Below, one piece after another: positions 54,425-63,064 of a stretch of 64,000 bases of DNA. Source of the stretch: Candidatus Zixiibacteriota bacterium (GTDB lineage: Bacteria > Zixibacteria > MSB-5A5 > GN15 > FEB-12). The first letter of the stretch is position 1. Every line of letters begins with the position of its first letter. The stretch spans positions 124,001-188,000 of the forward strand of contig JANQPI010000010.1 in assembly GCA_028289585.1 (NCBI GenBank). Direction: 5' to 3'. The translations under genes were made by a program, and so were the position numbers. A model generated the notes under the pieces. It had not been told where the DNA came from. It did not search any database and saw only the letters and a program-made list of their open reading frames with translations.

Positions 54425-55590
54425 AGCGCTTCCAATGCTTCCAGAAGCGCATCAACGTCGCTGTCATCGTTGTACAGATGAAATGACAGGCGAATCGATC
54501 CCTCACGCAGCGAACAGGTGATCTTGCGCGACATCAGGGCCTCATAGCGTTCAGCGACGCGATCGCAGGTGAGTGTCAGGATCGAGGAACGATGGTGATG
54601 GTCACGATCCGAGGTTATGCGATAGACCGACGAATCGTCGACCCAGCGGATGACCCGATCGATCAGTCGATAGGTATGGTCACGAATCGATGACACGCCT
54701 AACGAGAGGAAGAATTCGGACGCGGCGTACATACCGAGAAGATTCATTGCCACATAGTAGCCGAGGTCATAGCGGGCGGCGCCATCAAAAAACGGCCGTT
54801 CGTAATGAAAGAGGTCGTCGAACCGCATCTTCCAGTCCACCGATAACCACGACATGAACGGTTGAGTCAAATCGGCTTTAACGCGGTCGGCCAGATAGAA
54901 GAAGCCACAGCCCTGCGGCGCCAGCAGCCATTTCTGGCAGCCTGTCGTCAGGATGTCAATGTCGAGTCGGTTGACATCGAGCGGTTCCATGCCGAGCCCC
55001 TGGATCGCGTCGACGACGAAGTAGAGATTGTGCTCCCGGCAGAATGATCCCGCACGTTCGAGATCGATTCGGTGTCCGTTAAAGAACTGAACCCACGACA
55101 CCGCCAACATTCGGGTACGAGGTGTCACGTATCGCTCAAGGTCATCGAGAGCAAACCGATTCTCCCGATGCGGCACGAAAACGAGTTTGGCGCCGCGCGC
55201 CTCTGCCGCGGCGCGCATCGTATAGATGATGGCGGGAAACTCCCGGTCGGATACCAAGATCTCGTCCCCGGCGCGAAGCGGTAGACCGAAGGCGGCTACG
55301 TTTAGTCCCTGGCTAGCATTCTGACCAAGACCGATCTGATCTGAGCGGGACCCAATCAGACGGGCGTAGCGCTCTCGCAACAAGTCACGCACGGCGAACA
55401 CGCTGTGGGCATCATCCTCCTCAACCGACAGTCGACTCTTGATGTATCCCTCAACTGCCGTGGCAACGGGCTGTGACATGGGACCGGTCGATGCAGCATT
55501 AAAGTACCGGATGCGGCCGACGTGCGGAAACATCGATCGCGCGGCTGCGAAATCATGAATCTGCGGCAGGGGCGGTAGCGACAAGCTCAT
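54421..55590 (-). CDS. Class V aminotransferase (cysteine desulfurase-like fold)
   Basis: 389 aa. PLP-binding Lys220 in TGCQKWLLAPQG, Asp194 in VVDAIQGLG for the pyridine nitrogen, and the phosphate-cup region GLGQNASQGLNVAA near 87-100. It belongs to the broad class V family of aminotransferases, lyases and cysteine desulfurases; the cysteine-containing loop of SufS/IscS is not evident, so desulfurase activity is unlikely. Both gene ends overlap neighbours by four bases. Substrate unknown, presumably the product or precursor of the flanking SDRs. Confidence 0.85.
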   Translation of the reverse strand: MSLSLPPLPQIHDFAAARSMFPHVGRIRYFNAASTGPMSQPVATAVEGYIKSRLSVEEDDAHSVFAVRDLLRERYARLIGSRSDQIGLGQNASQGLNVAAFGLPLRAGDEILVSDREFPAIIYTMRAAAEARGAKLVFVPHRENRFALDDLERYVTPRTRMLAVSWVQFFNGHRIDLERAGSFCREHNLYFVVDAIQGLGMEPLDVNRLDIDILTTGCQKWLLAPQGCGFFYLADRVKADLTQPFMSWLSVDWKMRFDDLFHYERPFFDGAARYDLGYYVAMNLLGMYAASEFFLSLGVSSIRDHTYRLIDRVIRWVDDSSVYRITSDRDHHHRSSILTLTCDRVAERYEALMSRKITCSLREGSIRLSFHLYNDDSDVDALLEALEAL

Positions 55591-56006
55591 AGCGTGTAGA
55601 GATAGCTGATAATGGCCAAGGAGCCGGTCAGTTTAACGAGGTGGGTGAATGCCATCCACAACACGACTGAAAGCGGTACACGGATCCGTGTCGACAGGCT
55701 CATGGCGACCGGAACAGCGCCGAGCAGAGCCGCAAAGAGCGCTGCCGCAACGCCGGCGCGAATGCCCGAGAATGGCAGCACGAGATAGAAGAACGTGTAG
55801 CCGACTGACGGAATAACCACGAAGAAAAGTGATTCCATCATTAGTTGCATCACCACGGCACCACGTGAGTCTTCACGTAAATCGGAGGGAACGGATGCGA
55901 AGATGCGCAGGCGACGAGCCAGTAGTTCGAGCAGCCAGGTACTCACGACCAGCCAGACGAAGGTCGCGCCCAGGCACCACAGGAGGAGCGTCATCGAGAA
56001 AATCAT
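55587..56006 (-). CDS. Small integral membrane protein of unknown function
   Basis: 139 aa with four hydrophobic segments (about 3-25, 52-75, 80-100, 112-135) and a basic loop near 30-45. I do not recognise the family. ATGA overlaps at both ends join it tightly to the aminotransferase and the second SDR, so it is a genuine part of the set, perhaps positioning the enzymes at the membrane or handling a lipid-linked substrate (inference). Confidence 0.7.
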   Translation of the reverse strand: MIFSMTLLLWCLGATFVWLVVSTWLLELLARRLRIFASVPSDLREDSRGAVVMQLMMESLFFVVIPSVGYTFFYLVLPFSGIRAGVAAALFAALLGAVPVAMSLSTRIRVPLSVVLWMAFTHLVKLTGSLAIISYLYTL

Positions 56007-56995
56007 AGCCAGTCGTTGTCCCGGTACCAGGCTACCGTATCCCGGGCTCCCTCAGGAAACGGTATGGCCGAATGCCAACCAACCTCCGACGCGATGCGGT
56101 CGGTCGATACCTCCCACGAGGCGAGTAACTCGCCCGCTTTCTCTCTTGTCAGCATTGGCGCAATCCCGATGAGGCGACACGTTCCCTCCGAAATCGCGGC
56201 CACCAGCCGAAAGAGAAATCCGGGAAGTGGTAGGGGAAGAGCACGATAACCGGTAGCGGTCACGATGTGACTAAGGAGTTCACGCATCTCGTACGCTCGC
56301 TGTTCGGCAAGGAAGTAGAGCCCGCCTGAAGTATTGTCGCTTTCCGTCACAGCTACAATCCCGCGGCAGAGATCATCGACGTGGATGAGCTGTATCTTTC
56401 GTGATTGATCGCCGATTTGCGGCCGCAGACGTCGCGCGATTGTCTTGAAAATCGTCAGGATCTCCTTGTCGCCGGGGCCATAGACCGCTGGGGGACGAAC
56501 CACGGCGACCGGCAGGCGATCGGTATACGACAAGGCAACACGTTCGCCCGCGAGTTTCGATTCGCCATACACGGTAATTGGGGTTGGCTCATCCCGCTCG
56601 GTGATCGGTCGACCATTGGGCGAGGGACCGGCGACAGCCAAAGATGATATGTGGGTGATGCGTCGAACCGACGGATTGTGTGCCAGAATAGCTTCAAAGA
56701 GATTGCTCACACCGACTTCGTTGACCTCGAAGAACGTGTCCCGTTGCCGGGCCTTGGTCAGGCCAGCATTGTGAACGATGTAGTCAACATCCCTTACTTG
56801 GGCCGGAAGGGTTTCGGGTCGCGTGATATCGCCGCGTCGAATTTCGAGCGATAAACCCTCCAGCAATGTCAAATCCGCGGTTACCCGGACACCGGCCACG
56901 ACTTGGTAGCCGGAGGCAAGGAAGGCGCGGGCTAGTCGGGAGCCAATGAACCCATTCGCACCCGTGATCAGGACTCGTGGCTGAGGTTGCGACAC
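56003..56995 (-). CDS. NAD(P)-dependent epimerase/dehydratase (extended SDR), second
   Basis: 330 aa. Gly12-x-x-Gly15-x-x-Gly18 in ITGANGFIGSRL, HISSLAVAG, catalytic Tyr/Lys in VYGESKLAGE near 141-150 and RPPAVYGPGDKE. Closest in style to sterol-dehydrogenase/isomerase-like or dihydroflavonol-reductase-like SDRs. It is the first gene of the four-gene overlapping set and is divergent from the YEATS gene with 53 bases between starts, where a promoter must sit. Reaction unknown. Confidence 0.86.
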   Translation of the reverse strand: MSQPQPRVLITGANGFIGSRLARAFLASGYQVVAGVRVTADLTLLEGLSLEIRRGDITRPETLPAQVRDVDYIVHNAGLTKARQRDTFFEVNEVGVSNLFEAILAHNPSVRRITHISSLAVAGPSPNGRPITERDEPTPITVYGESKLAGERVALSYTDRLPVAVVRPPAVYGPGDKEILTIFKTIARRLRPQIGDQSRKIQLIHVDDLCRGIVAVTESDNTSGGLYFLAEQRAYEMRELLSHIVTATGYRALPLPLPGFLFRLVAAISEGTCRLIGIAPMLTREKAGELLASWEVSTDRIASEVGWHSAIPFPEGARDTVAWYRDNDWL

Positions 56996-57048
56996 GGGCG
57001 GGAAGGTAGCCGGTTGAGACGGCTCTCACAAGCCGCTATCTTGCGTCG

Positions 57049-57402
57049 ATGCTTACCTTTGGGTATCGCCTGGTGACCGACGCCGACGGCCGGATCGAAT
57101 ACCGCCAGCGAGATGAAAAGAAGAAACAGTTCCATCTCGCTGTCTATGTTGACGCGCCGGATGGAGAGCTCAATACGATTCGCATGGTGGAGTATCACCT
57201 TCACGAGACGTTCAGTGAGCCGGTTCGGCACAACGATCACCGCGAAACCCGATTCGAGGAGCGATTCTGGACCTGGGGGATCTTTGATATCATCGCTGTC
57301 GTGCTTCGTACCGATGGGTCGACCGATCGCTATCGCTTCCGGCTCGACTATTCGTTACCGCCCGATTATGGCCTGAACTACGTTCGTCGGCCGTTTGACT
57401 GA
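57049..57402 (+). CDS. Prokaryotic YEATS-domain (pYEATS) small protein
   Basis: 117 aa, one beta-sandwich domain. The pYEATS pattern is visible: an N-terminal strand, IRMVEYHLHETFSEPV (about 45-60), a variable loop, then RFWTWGIFDIIAVV (about 73-86) and a closing DYSLP strand. Eukaryotic YEATS domains read acylated lysines; prokaryotic versions occur alone or fused to signalling or TIR-like modules and their ligands are not established. Here it is alone, with weak ribosome-site signals. The next element downstream is a riboswitch, so it is probably its own transcription unit. Confidence 0.7.
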   Translation: MLTFGYRLVTDADGRIEYRQRDEKKKQFHLAVYVDAPDGELNTIRMVEYHLHETFSEPVRHNDHRETRFEERFWTWGIFDIIAVVLRTDGSTDRYRFRLDYSLPPDYGLNYVRRPFD

Positions 57403-57461
57403 GGTACCTATCGGTCTTGCCTCAGCGTGCGGTATGGCGTATAGTTTCGGTCACTTGAGAT

Positions 57462-57540
57462 CCGTTGGGGGTGGCGAACCTTTCCGCCTGAGATCATACC
57501 CTCACGACCTGATCCGGTTAGCACCGGCGTAGGGAAACGG
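57462..57540 (+). ncRNA. TPP riboswitch (THI element)
   Basis: Closing stem CCGTT (57462-57466) with AACGG (57536-57540). The conserved GGGGGTG (about 57466-57472), CTGAGAT (57488-57494), ACCCTC, GACCTGATCCGG (about 57505-57516), GTTAGCACCGGC and GTAGGGAA blocks are present in the right order, so both the pyrimidine and pyrophosphate sensor helices are formed. It lies 147 bases upstream of the TonB-receptor start. Thiamin pyrophosphate binding should switch off the downstream uptake genes. Confidence 0.97.
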
Positions 57541-57546
57541 GCCCAC

Positions 57547-57604
57547 GGCAGCACTGCTGCCTGTCGACCTCAATTGTGATGCTCCGCCACTGGCGTCCAG
57601 CATC
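57547..57604 (+). promoter_or_regulatory. Hairpins downstream of the TPP aptamer (candidate expression platform)
   Basis: GGCAGC (57547-57552)/GCTGCC (57556-57561) forms a tight hairpin. A second, longer one is GATGCT (57578-57583)/AGCATC (57599-57604) with an inner CGCCA/TGGCG pairing. There is no T-run, so control may be by translation or by a factor-dependent terminator rather than an intrinsic one. Confidence 0.5.
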
Positions 57605-57687
57605 CACCCTCCGTGCTTCAGGACGGAATCTCGCAACGCACTTTCGATCGTCGTGAGACTCGGCGATCAGCAAGCGAGGTTATTGTC

Positions 57688-60132
57688 ATGTTGCGACGAG
57701 TTTTACTCCCGCACCGCGGGCGGCTAGGCGCTGCCCTCCTTTCATCCCTGATTCTGGCGATCTCCCTCGCCGCCGCGCCACGGTCCGGCGTTGTCCTCGG
57801 CGAGAATGGAGTGCCGATTCCGGCGGTTTCAGTCGTTACCGACCGGGATGGGTACGGTACCCAGACTGACTCGCTCGGACGCTGGCAATTGGAGCTTGAT
57901 ACGTCAATTCTCCGCCTAACGTTCAGCGCGATCGGCTGGCAGCCTCGTCAACTGCGTGTCACCGAGCTGACCGACACCATTGTTCTGCAACGGTCGGTCT
58001 ACGAGGTGGGCGGAATAACCGTTCGGGGGGAGCGAGCCGAACGGGGTCGGACCCCGGTGACCCACACGAATCTCACACGCGAGGAGATCGTGGCGAGTCA
58101 CAGTGTGGGAGACGTTCCATTGGTTTTGAATCAGACACCGAATGTCTATGTCTGGTCTGATGCTGGCGGCAATCTGGGCTACACCTACGCACAGATTCGG
58201 GGCTTCGACGACAAGCGACTGGCGACCTATCTGAACGGAGTACCGCTCAACGACCCGGAGGATCAGTACAGCTACTGGGTGGACATCCCGGATGTTCTGG
58301 CTAACACTCAGGATATCCAGGTACAGCGCGGCGTCGGCAACTCTCTGTACGGTGACGCGTCATTCGGTGGCTCGATCAATGTCGTTACGTCGGCGCTTGG
58401 TTTGCAGCGAGGAGCTGCGCTTGAGGCTGGCTTTGGTCGGTATCTCGACGACGGAACAGTGGGCGAATCCTACCGTCAATCAGTAGAATACCGTTCTGGG
58501 CTGATCGACGGTCGCTGGTCGTTCTACGGACGGTTCTCCAACCAGCGTTCCGACGGTTACCGTCGTCAGAGCTGGGCTCGCGCCACCGCTTACTATCTGA
58601 CCGCAGCCCGCATTGATCCGAACATGGTAACGGAGTTTCACGTCTTTGGGGGGCCAATGAAACTTCATTTGTCGTTCTTTGGCATTAGTCGGGATCAGAT
58701 TGCGATCGATCGTCGCTTCAATCCACTGACCTATGCCGGTGAAACCGATAACTTTTCTCAGCCCCACTATCATCTGCACAATCGCTGGACACCGACCGAG
58801 CGGGTGACGGTCTCAAATACGCTCTACTATATTCGCGGCCGCGGTCATTTCGATCAGCGACAGTTGCTGGTCGATTATAGTGATTACAATTTTACCACCG
58901 GGGAGACATCAGCCGACTCCGGTTCACTCGTACAGCGACGCGCCGTTGCGAAATATCAGCTCGGGTGGAATCCCCGGCTCGATATCGTTCATGATCGCGG
59001 TCGTCACTCGATCGGCGGATCATTTTACTATTTCGAATCGGATCATGAGGGCAAGGTCGTTTGGGCTTCGAACCTCAATGAGGGAGTAGCGCCCAATCGT
59101 CAGTACTACGGCTACTTCGGTAGGAAGCGTGTTGCATCGATCTTTGCGCAGGAGGAGTTTCGCCCAACTGATCGGTTAACGCTTCTGGGTACGCTGCAGC
59201 TGAGATATCAGGATTACCGTTTTAATCAGGAGGTGATTGGGGCATTCCCGGGTTATCGCTTCCAACTCGATTGGACGTTCCTGTCACCCCGTTTGGGAGC
59301 AACGTATCGGCTGACCGCACCCGATCAACCCCTCCGTGCCTCGATCTATGCAAACGCAGCGATTGCGTCGCGTGCCCCCACCGATCTGTCGGTGTATCCT
59401 GCGTTCGACCCGAGCGCACGGCCGTCGCTGCAAATTATTGACACTGCAAGCGACGGCCTGCCGATCTTTGGCGATCCAACGTTTTCCGCCGAACGAGTCT
59501 ATAACATCGAATTAGGTGCCGACATTGTGGCTCGAACGTGGCAGGTAGGCCTCAACGTCTATCGTATGGATTTTACCGATGAGATCGTTCCGCAGGGAGG
59601 AATTGATCCCAACTCCGGTCAGTTGCTGACCGCGAACGCTGATGATTCCTATCGAATGGGTGTCGAGCTTCAGGGACAGGTCGTCGCCGGATCTCGCCTT
59701 CGGTTGTCGGGGAATCTGTCGTTGAATCGTTACCGTATCGAGCGATTCGTGGTCGATGACACCACCGAGCTGAGCGACCAGATCGGGCCGAACTTCCCGT
59801 CGCTCATTGGCAATGGTGAGGTGACGTACACGCTTGCGCCGCTGTCGATCACCGGGCGGCTCCGAACCATTGGCAAGCGGTACATCGATATCGCCAACAC
59901 CGAGTCCTTTGTCATTGACCCCTATACTGTTGTTGGTGTGCAGGCGTCGGTGACGTTGCCCAACGTCCTGTCCCTCGGGGACGTGGTCGTGACTGGCCGG
60001 ATCGACAATCTGTTCGACGAAGAGTATGAGTTGTCTGGCTATACGTTCGCTTTTGGCGGAGAGACATTCGCTGAATACTTCGTCGCCGCGAAGCGATCGT
60101 TCTATCTGTCGGCTCGCGTGGAGTTGTTTTAG
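57688..60132 (+). CDS. TonB-dependent receptor under TPP riboswitch control, probable thiamin receptor
   Basis: 814 aa from ATG 57688 (MLRRVLLPHRG...); an upstream GTG at 57613 would overlap the riboswitch platform and precede no ribosome site, whereas GAGGT sits near 57676. Signal peptide (about 1-30), a carboxypeptidase-regulatory-like domain (about 34-110), a plug domain (about 125-240; VPLVLNQTPNVYVWSD, RGFDDKRLATYLNGVPLND) and a long beta-barrel. Riboswitch control and the following transporter point to uptake of thiamin or its precursors, as in the OMR1-type receptors described for Bacteroidetes. The stop is three bases before the symporter GTG. Confidence 0.9.
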   Translation: MLRRVLLPHRGRLGAALLSSLILAISLAAAPRSGVVLGENGVPIPAVSVVTDRDGYGTQTDSLGRWQLELDTSILRLTFSAIGWQPRQLRVTELTDTIVLQRSVYEVGGITVRGERAERGRTPVTHTNLTREEIVASHSVGDVPLVLNQTPNVYVWSDAGGNLGYTYAQIRGFDDKRLATYLNGVPLNDPEDQYSYWVDIPDVLANTQDIQVQRGVGNSLYGDASFGGSINVVTSALGLQRGAALEAGFGRYLDDGTVGESYRQSVEYRSGLIDGRWSFYGRFSNQRSDGYRRQSWARATAYYLTAARIDPNMVTEFHVFGGPMKLHLSFFGISRDQIAIDRRFNPLTYAGETDNFSQPHYHLHNRWTPTERVTVSNTLYYIRGRGHFDQRQLLVDYSDYNFTTGETSADSGSLVQRRAVAKYQLGWNPRLDIVHDRGRHSIGGSFYYFESDHEGKVVWASNLNEGVAPNRQYYGYFGRKRVASIFAQEEFRPTDRLTLLGTLQLRYQDYRFNQEVIGAFPGYRFQLDWTFLSPRLGATYRLTAPDQPLRASIYANAAIASRAPTDLSVYPAFDPSARPSLQIIDTASDGLPIFGDPTFSAERVYNIELGADIVARTWQVGLNVYRMDFTDEIVPQGGIDPNSGQLLTANADDSYRMGVELQGQVVAGSRLRLSGNLSLNRYRIERFVVDDTTELSDQIGPNFPSLIGNGEVTYTLAPLSITGRLRTIGKRYIDIANTESFVIDPYTVVGVQASVTLPNVLSLGDVVVTGRIDNLFDEEYELSGYTFAFGGETFAEYFVAAKRSFYLSARVELF

Positions 60133-60135
60133 TCC

Positions 60136-61500
60136 GTGGCCGGCATCGACACAGTCATCGTCGGTGCCTACGCGGCAGTTATCCTGGGCATCGGTATCTG
60201 GGGGCGACTGCGAACCGGTACCAATGCTGAGGATCTGATTGTCGGGGGGCGTCGTCTGACGCTCCCCGCATTTGTCGCGTCTCTGGTCGCTACCTGGTAT
60301 GGTGGCATTCTTGGCGTTGGTGAATTCGGCTATCTGTATGGCATCTCGCAATGGCTGGTCTTCGGCCTACCGTACTACGTCGCCGCACTGCTGTTTGCGT
60401 GGCTGATTGCTCGCCGAGCACGGGCATTGCCGATTCTTACCGTTCCCGATCTGCTCGGGAGGTCGTTTGGACCCCGGAGTGCGTTCGTCGGCGCACTGTT
60501 TATCTTCGTCATCGCTTTACCGGCCGCCTATGTGCTCATCCTGGGAACACTGGGAGAAGTCATCTTTGGCTGGCCCTTCTGGCTCGGTGCGGTGGTCGGT
60601 TCGGTGCTGGCGATCGTCTACGTCTACCTCGGCGGCTTTGCCGCCGTCGTTCGAACCGATTACCTGCAGGTCACTCTTATGTTCGGCGGGTTTGGGCTTC
60701 TGGTTGGCTGGCTCGTATTCACTCAACTCGATCTTGGATCGATGCTCGCCGCATTACCTGACACACATCTCTCCCCAATGGGAGGGAACTCGCCTTGGTA
60801 TATCGCGTCGTGGTATGTCATCGCTTTGGCGACGCTGGTGGATCCATCATTCTATCAGCGGGTCTTTGCGGCCCGGACGAGTCGCACCGCCAACCGCGGA
60901 CTCATTGCTTCAGTCGGTGCATGGGTGGTCTTCGATTTTCTCACCACAACCGCAGCATTCTACGCCCGGGTCCTGCTTCCGGATCTGGGCGATCCGGTGG
61001 CCGCGTTTCCGGAGCTGGCGGCGATGGTTTTGCCAGTTGGTATCCTTGGTCTTTTTTGGCTCGCACTAATCACGACCGCACAGTCGTCGGCCGATTCGTA
61101 CTTCTTCATCGCGGCCTCGACCTTCAGCCGTGATATCGTCGGACGCTGGCGCCCCCTCAGCGACAGTCAGCTGATCGCGGTTACCCGACTTGGCCTGATC
61201 GTCGTCGGCATCCTGGTCGCGATACTCATCTGGTTGATCCCCTCAGTGGTGGCCCTCTGGTATACGATTGGGTCGATCGCTACGCCGGCACTTCTGATTC
61301 CGATCGTGCTGGCGCTCTCCGGTCGATCCGCAAGTGATCGCAACATGGTTGCCGGTATTCTCATTCCCGCTGCGGTTTCACTTGTCACCTTCATCGGCAA
61401 CGCTCTCACCTGGTGGTCACTGGAACCGATCTGGCCTGGAATGCTAGCATCGCTTGCCTGGTTTGGGCTCCAGTGGCGACGATTGCCTCGCGTCGGCTGA
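60136..61500 (+). CDS. Sodium:solute symporter family protein, probable thiamin transporter (ThiV-like)
   Basis: 454 aa, about 13 membrane helices with the SSS-family hallmarks: VGGRRLTLPAFVASLVATWYGG near residue 36-57, AYVYLGGFAAVVRTDYLQV near 160-175, and STFSRDIVGRW near 330. GTG start right after the TonB-receptor stop. The pair is preceded by the TPP riboswitch, so the inner-membrane step of thiamin (or precursor) uptake is the natural assignment; SSS proteins under THI elements have been termed ThiV. Substrate is inferred from regulation only. Confidence 0.88.
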   Translation: MAGIDTVIVGAYAAVILGIGIWGRLRTGTNAEDLIVGGRRLTLPAFVASLVATWYGGILGVGEFGYLYGISQWLVFGLPYYVAALLFAWLIARRARALPILTVPDLLGRSFGPRSAFVGALFIFVIALPAAYVLILGTLGEVIFGWPFWLGAVVGSVLAIVYVYLGGFAAVVRTDYLQVTLMFGGFGLLVGWLVFTQLDLGSMLAALPDTHLSPMGGNSPWYIASWYVIALATLVDPSFYQRVFAARTSRTANRGLIASVGAWVVFDFLTTTAAFYARVLLPDLGDPVAAFPELAAMVLPVGILGLFWLALITTAQSSADSYFFIAASTFSRDIVGRWRPLSDSQLIAVTRLGLIVVGILVAILIWLIPSVVALWYTIGSIATPALLIPIVLALSGRSASDRNMVAGILIPAAVSLVTFIGNALTWWSLEPIWPGMLASLAWFGLQWRRLPRVG

Positions 61501-61519
61501 TTGCGTATATACGCTCTCT

Positions 61520-61996
61520 ATGAGCCAGCAGTACATTTCTCGCGAGGGTCGGCAGAGGCTCGAAGCCGAATTGCATACCCTGAAGTTCACCGAACGTCCC
61601 AAGATCGTCGCGGAGATCAAGCGCACCCGGGAACTTGGTGACCTGTCGGAGAATGCCGAATACCACGCCGCTAAGGAGGCGCAACGGCATCTGGAACGCA
61701 AGATATCCGAACTCGAACAGAAGATCGCTCGTTCCCAAGTGATCGATACGTCGCAAATTCCCTCGGACAAGGTCTACCTGTTCGCCACCGTTGTGGTTCG
61801 TGATACCGACGACGGTGAGGAGATCACGTACAAAGTCGTCCCGGCTGATGAGGCCGACGTTGACAACGACATCATCTCCGTTGCCTCACCAATCGGTAAG
61901 GGTCTGCTCGGCAAGTCTGTTGGTGAGATCGCGGAGATTCCAATCCCGGCCGGGATCCTTCGCTACGAGATTATCGATATCAGTCGTGATGACTGA
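61520..61996 (+). CDS. greA: Transcription elongation factor GreA
   Basis: 158 aa, the standard GreA length. The N-terminal coiled coil carries the acidic tip residues Asp41 and Glu44 (GDLSENAEYHAAKE), which reactivate backtracked RNA polymerase by stimulating transcript cleavage; the C-terminal FKBP-like domain (about 82-158) ends in SPIGKGLLGKSVGEIAEIPIP. Translation starts at ATG 61520, 19 bases after the symporter stop; the in-frame extension to 61454 would overlap the symporter and is rejected. It may share the upstream message. Confidence 0.97.
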   Translation: MSQQYISREGRQRLEAELHTLKFTERPKIVAEIKRTRELGDLSENAEYHAAKEAQRHLERKISELEQKIARSQVIDTSQIPSDKVYLFATVVVRDTDDGEEITYKVVPADEADVDNDIISVASPIGKGLLGKSVGEIAEIPIPAGILRYEIIDISRDD

Positions 61997-62037
61997 ATCG
62001 GCTTCTGGAAACAAGTTCAAAGGAGATCGTGACGAAC

Positions 62038-63054
62038 ATGGCCGATAGCACCACGTCCGCTCGACGAGAGACGAAGTTCTGGCTCGACGACATCACCTAT
62101 GCCACTGGTAATACACCGATGGTCAAACTGCGCCGGATGACCGAGGCCAGGGGCATCACCTGCACGGTCTTGGTGAAGCCGGAGTACATGAACCCGACGG
62201 GATCGGTGAAAGATCGCATGGTTGTGTATCTTCTTCAGCAGGCGGAGCGGAACGGAGAGCTCAAGCTGGGTGGCACGATCGTGGAGGCAACCTCGGGCAA
62301 TACGGGGGCAGCTGTTGCCATGTTCGCAGCTGCCCACGGATACAAGGCGATCCTTTCGATTCCTGACAAAATGTCGCAAGAGAAGGTCGACGCGATGCGC
62401 GCCTTTGGTGCGGAAGTGCACATCTGCCCCACTGCTGTACCGGCCGAATCACCGGAGTCATACTATGAGACGGGCAAGCGGTTGGCACGTGAGACGAAGG
62501 ACAGCTACTGGGTTGGCCAGTATTTCAATCTGGATAATATCGAGGCCCATTACAGCCTGACCGGTCCGGAAATCTGGAATCAGTGTGGTGGACAAATCGA
62601 CTGCTTCGTTGGTGGTATCGGTACCGGCGGCACGGTTTCGGGAACGGCTCGCTATCTGAAAGAGCAGAAACCTGGCGTTGAAGTAGTCGCCGCTGATCCG
62701 ATCGGCTCGGTCTATTACCAGTATCACAAAGATCAGACGATGATCGAGCCAAACACGTACTATGTCGAGGGTATCGGCGAGGACATGCTTTGCCCCACGA
62801 TCGACTTCTCGGTCATCGACAAGGTCATTCAGGTGACCGACGAAGAATGCTTTCTGTATGGCCGTGAACTGACTCGGACCGAGGGGATTTTTGGTGGCGG
62901 GTCGGCCGGAGCGGCGGTGTGTGCCGCGCTCAAACATGCCAAGACGCTCGAAAGTGATAAGACGATGATTGTCATTCTTCCTGATGGTGGCGCCAAATAC
63001 ATCAGCAAGATGTTCAATGACGACTGGATGCGGGAAAAAGGTTTCCTCAAGTAA
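62038..63054 (+). CDS. Cystathionine beta-synthase-like PLP enzyme without a CBS pair
   Basis: 338 aa. PLP Lys58 in NPTGSVKDR, the SGNTG substrate loop near 88-92 and the phosphate-binding GGIGTGGTVSG near 195-205. The YYVEGIGEDM segment and the following EGIFGGGSAGA match cystathionine beta-synthase more than CysK. The regulatory CBS-domain pair of animal enzymes is absent. ATG 62038 is 12 bases after AGGAG; GTG 62029 is an alternative. Paired with the next gene it would convert homocysteine plus serine to cystathionine, the first step of reverse transsulfuration. CysK-type cysteine synthase remains possible. Confidence 0.87.
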   Translation: MADSTTSARRETKFWLDDITYATGNTPMVKLRRMTEARGITCTVLVKPEYMNPTGSVKDRMVVYLLQQAERNGELKLGGTIVEATSGNTGAAVAMFAAAHGYKAILSIPDKMSQEKVDAMRAFGAEVHICPTAVPAESPESYYETGKRLARETKDSYWVGQYFNLDNIEAHYSLTGPEIWNQCGGQIDCFVGGIGTGGTVSGTARYLKEQKPGVEVVAADPIGSVYYQYHKDQTMIEPNTYYVEGIGEDMLCPTIDFSVIDKVIQVTDEECFLYGRELTRTEGIFGGGSAGAAVCAALKHAKTLESDKTMIVILPDGGAKYISKMFNDDWMREKGFLK

Positions 63055-63064
63055 GGGAGCAGCG

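Noticed and set aside
57613-57687. GTG 57613 as start of the thiamin-type TonB receptor
   Set aside because: It adds 25 charged residues before the signal peptide. ATG 57688 gives a normal signal peptide and has a GAGGT site.
61454-61519. N-terminal extension of GreA
   Set aside because: GreA proteins have a standard length of about 158 aa that matches ATG 61520. The extension lies inside the symporter gene.
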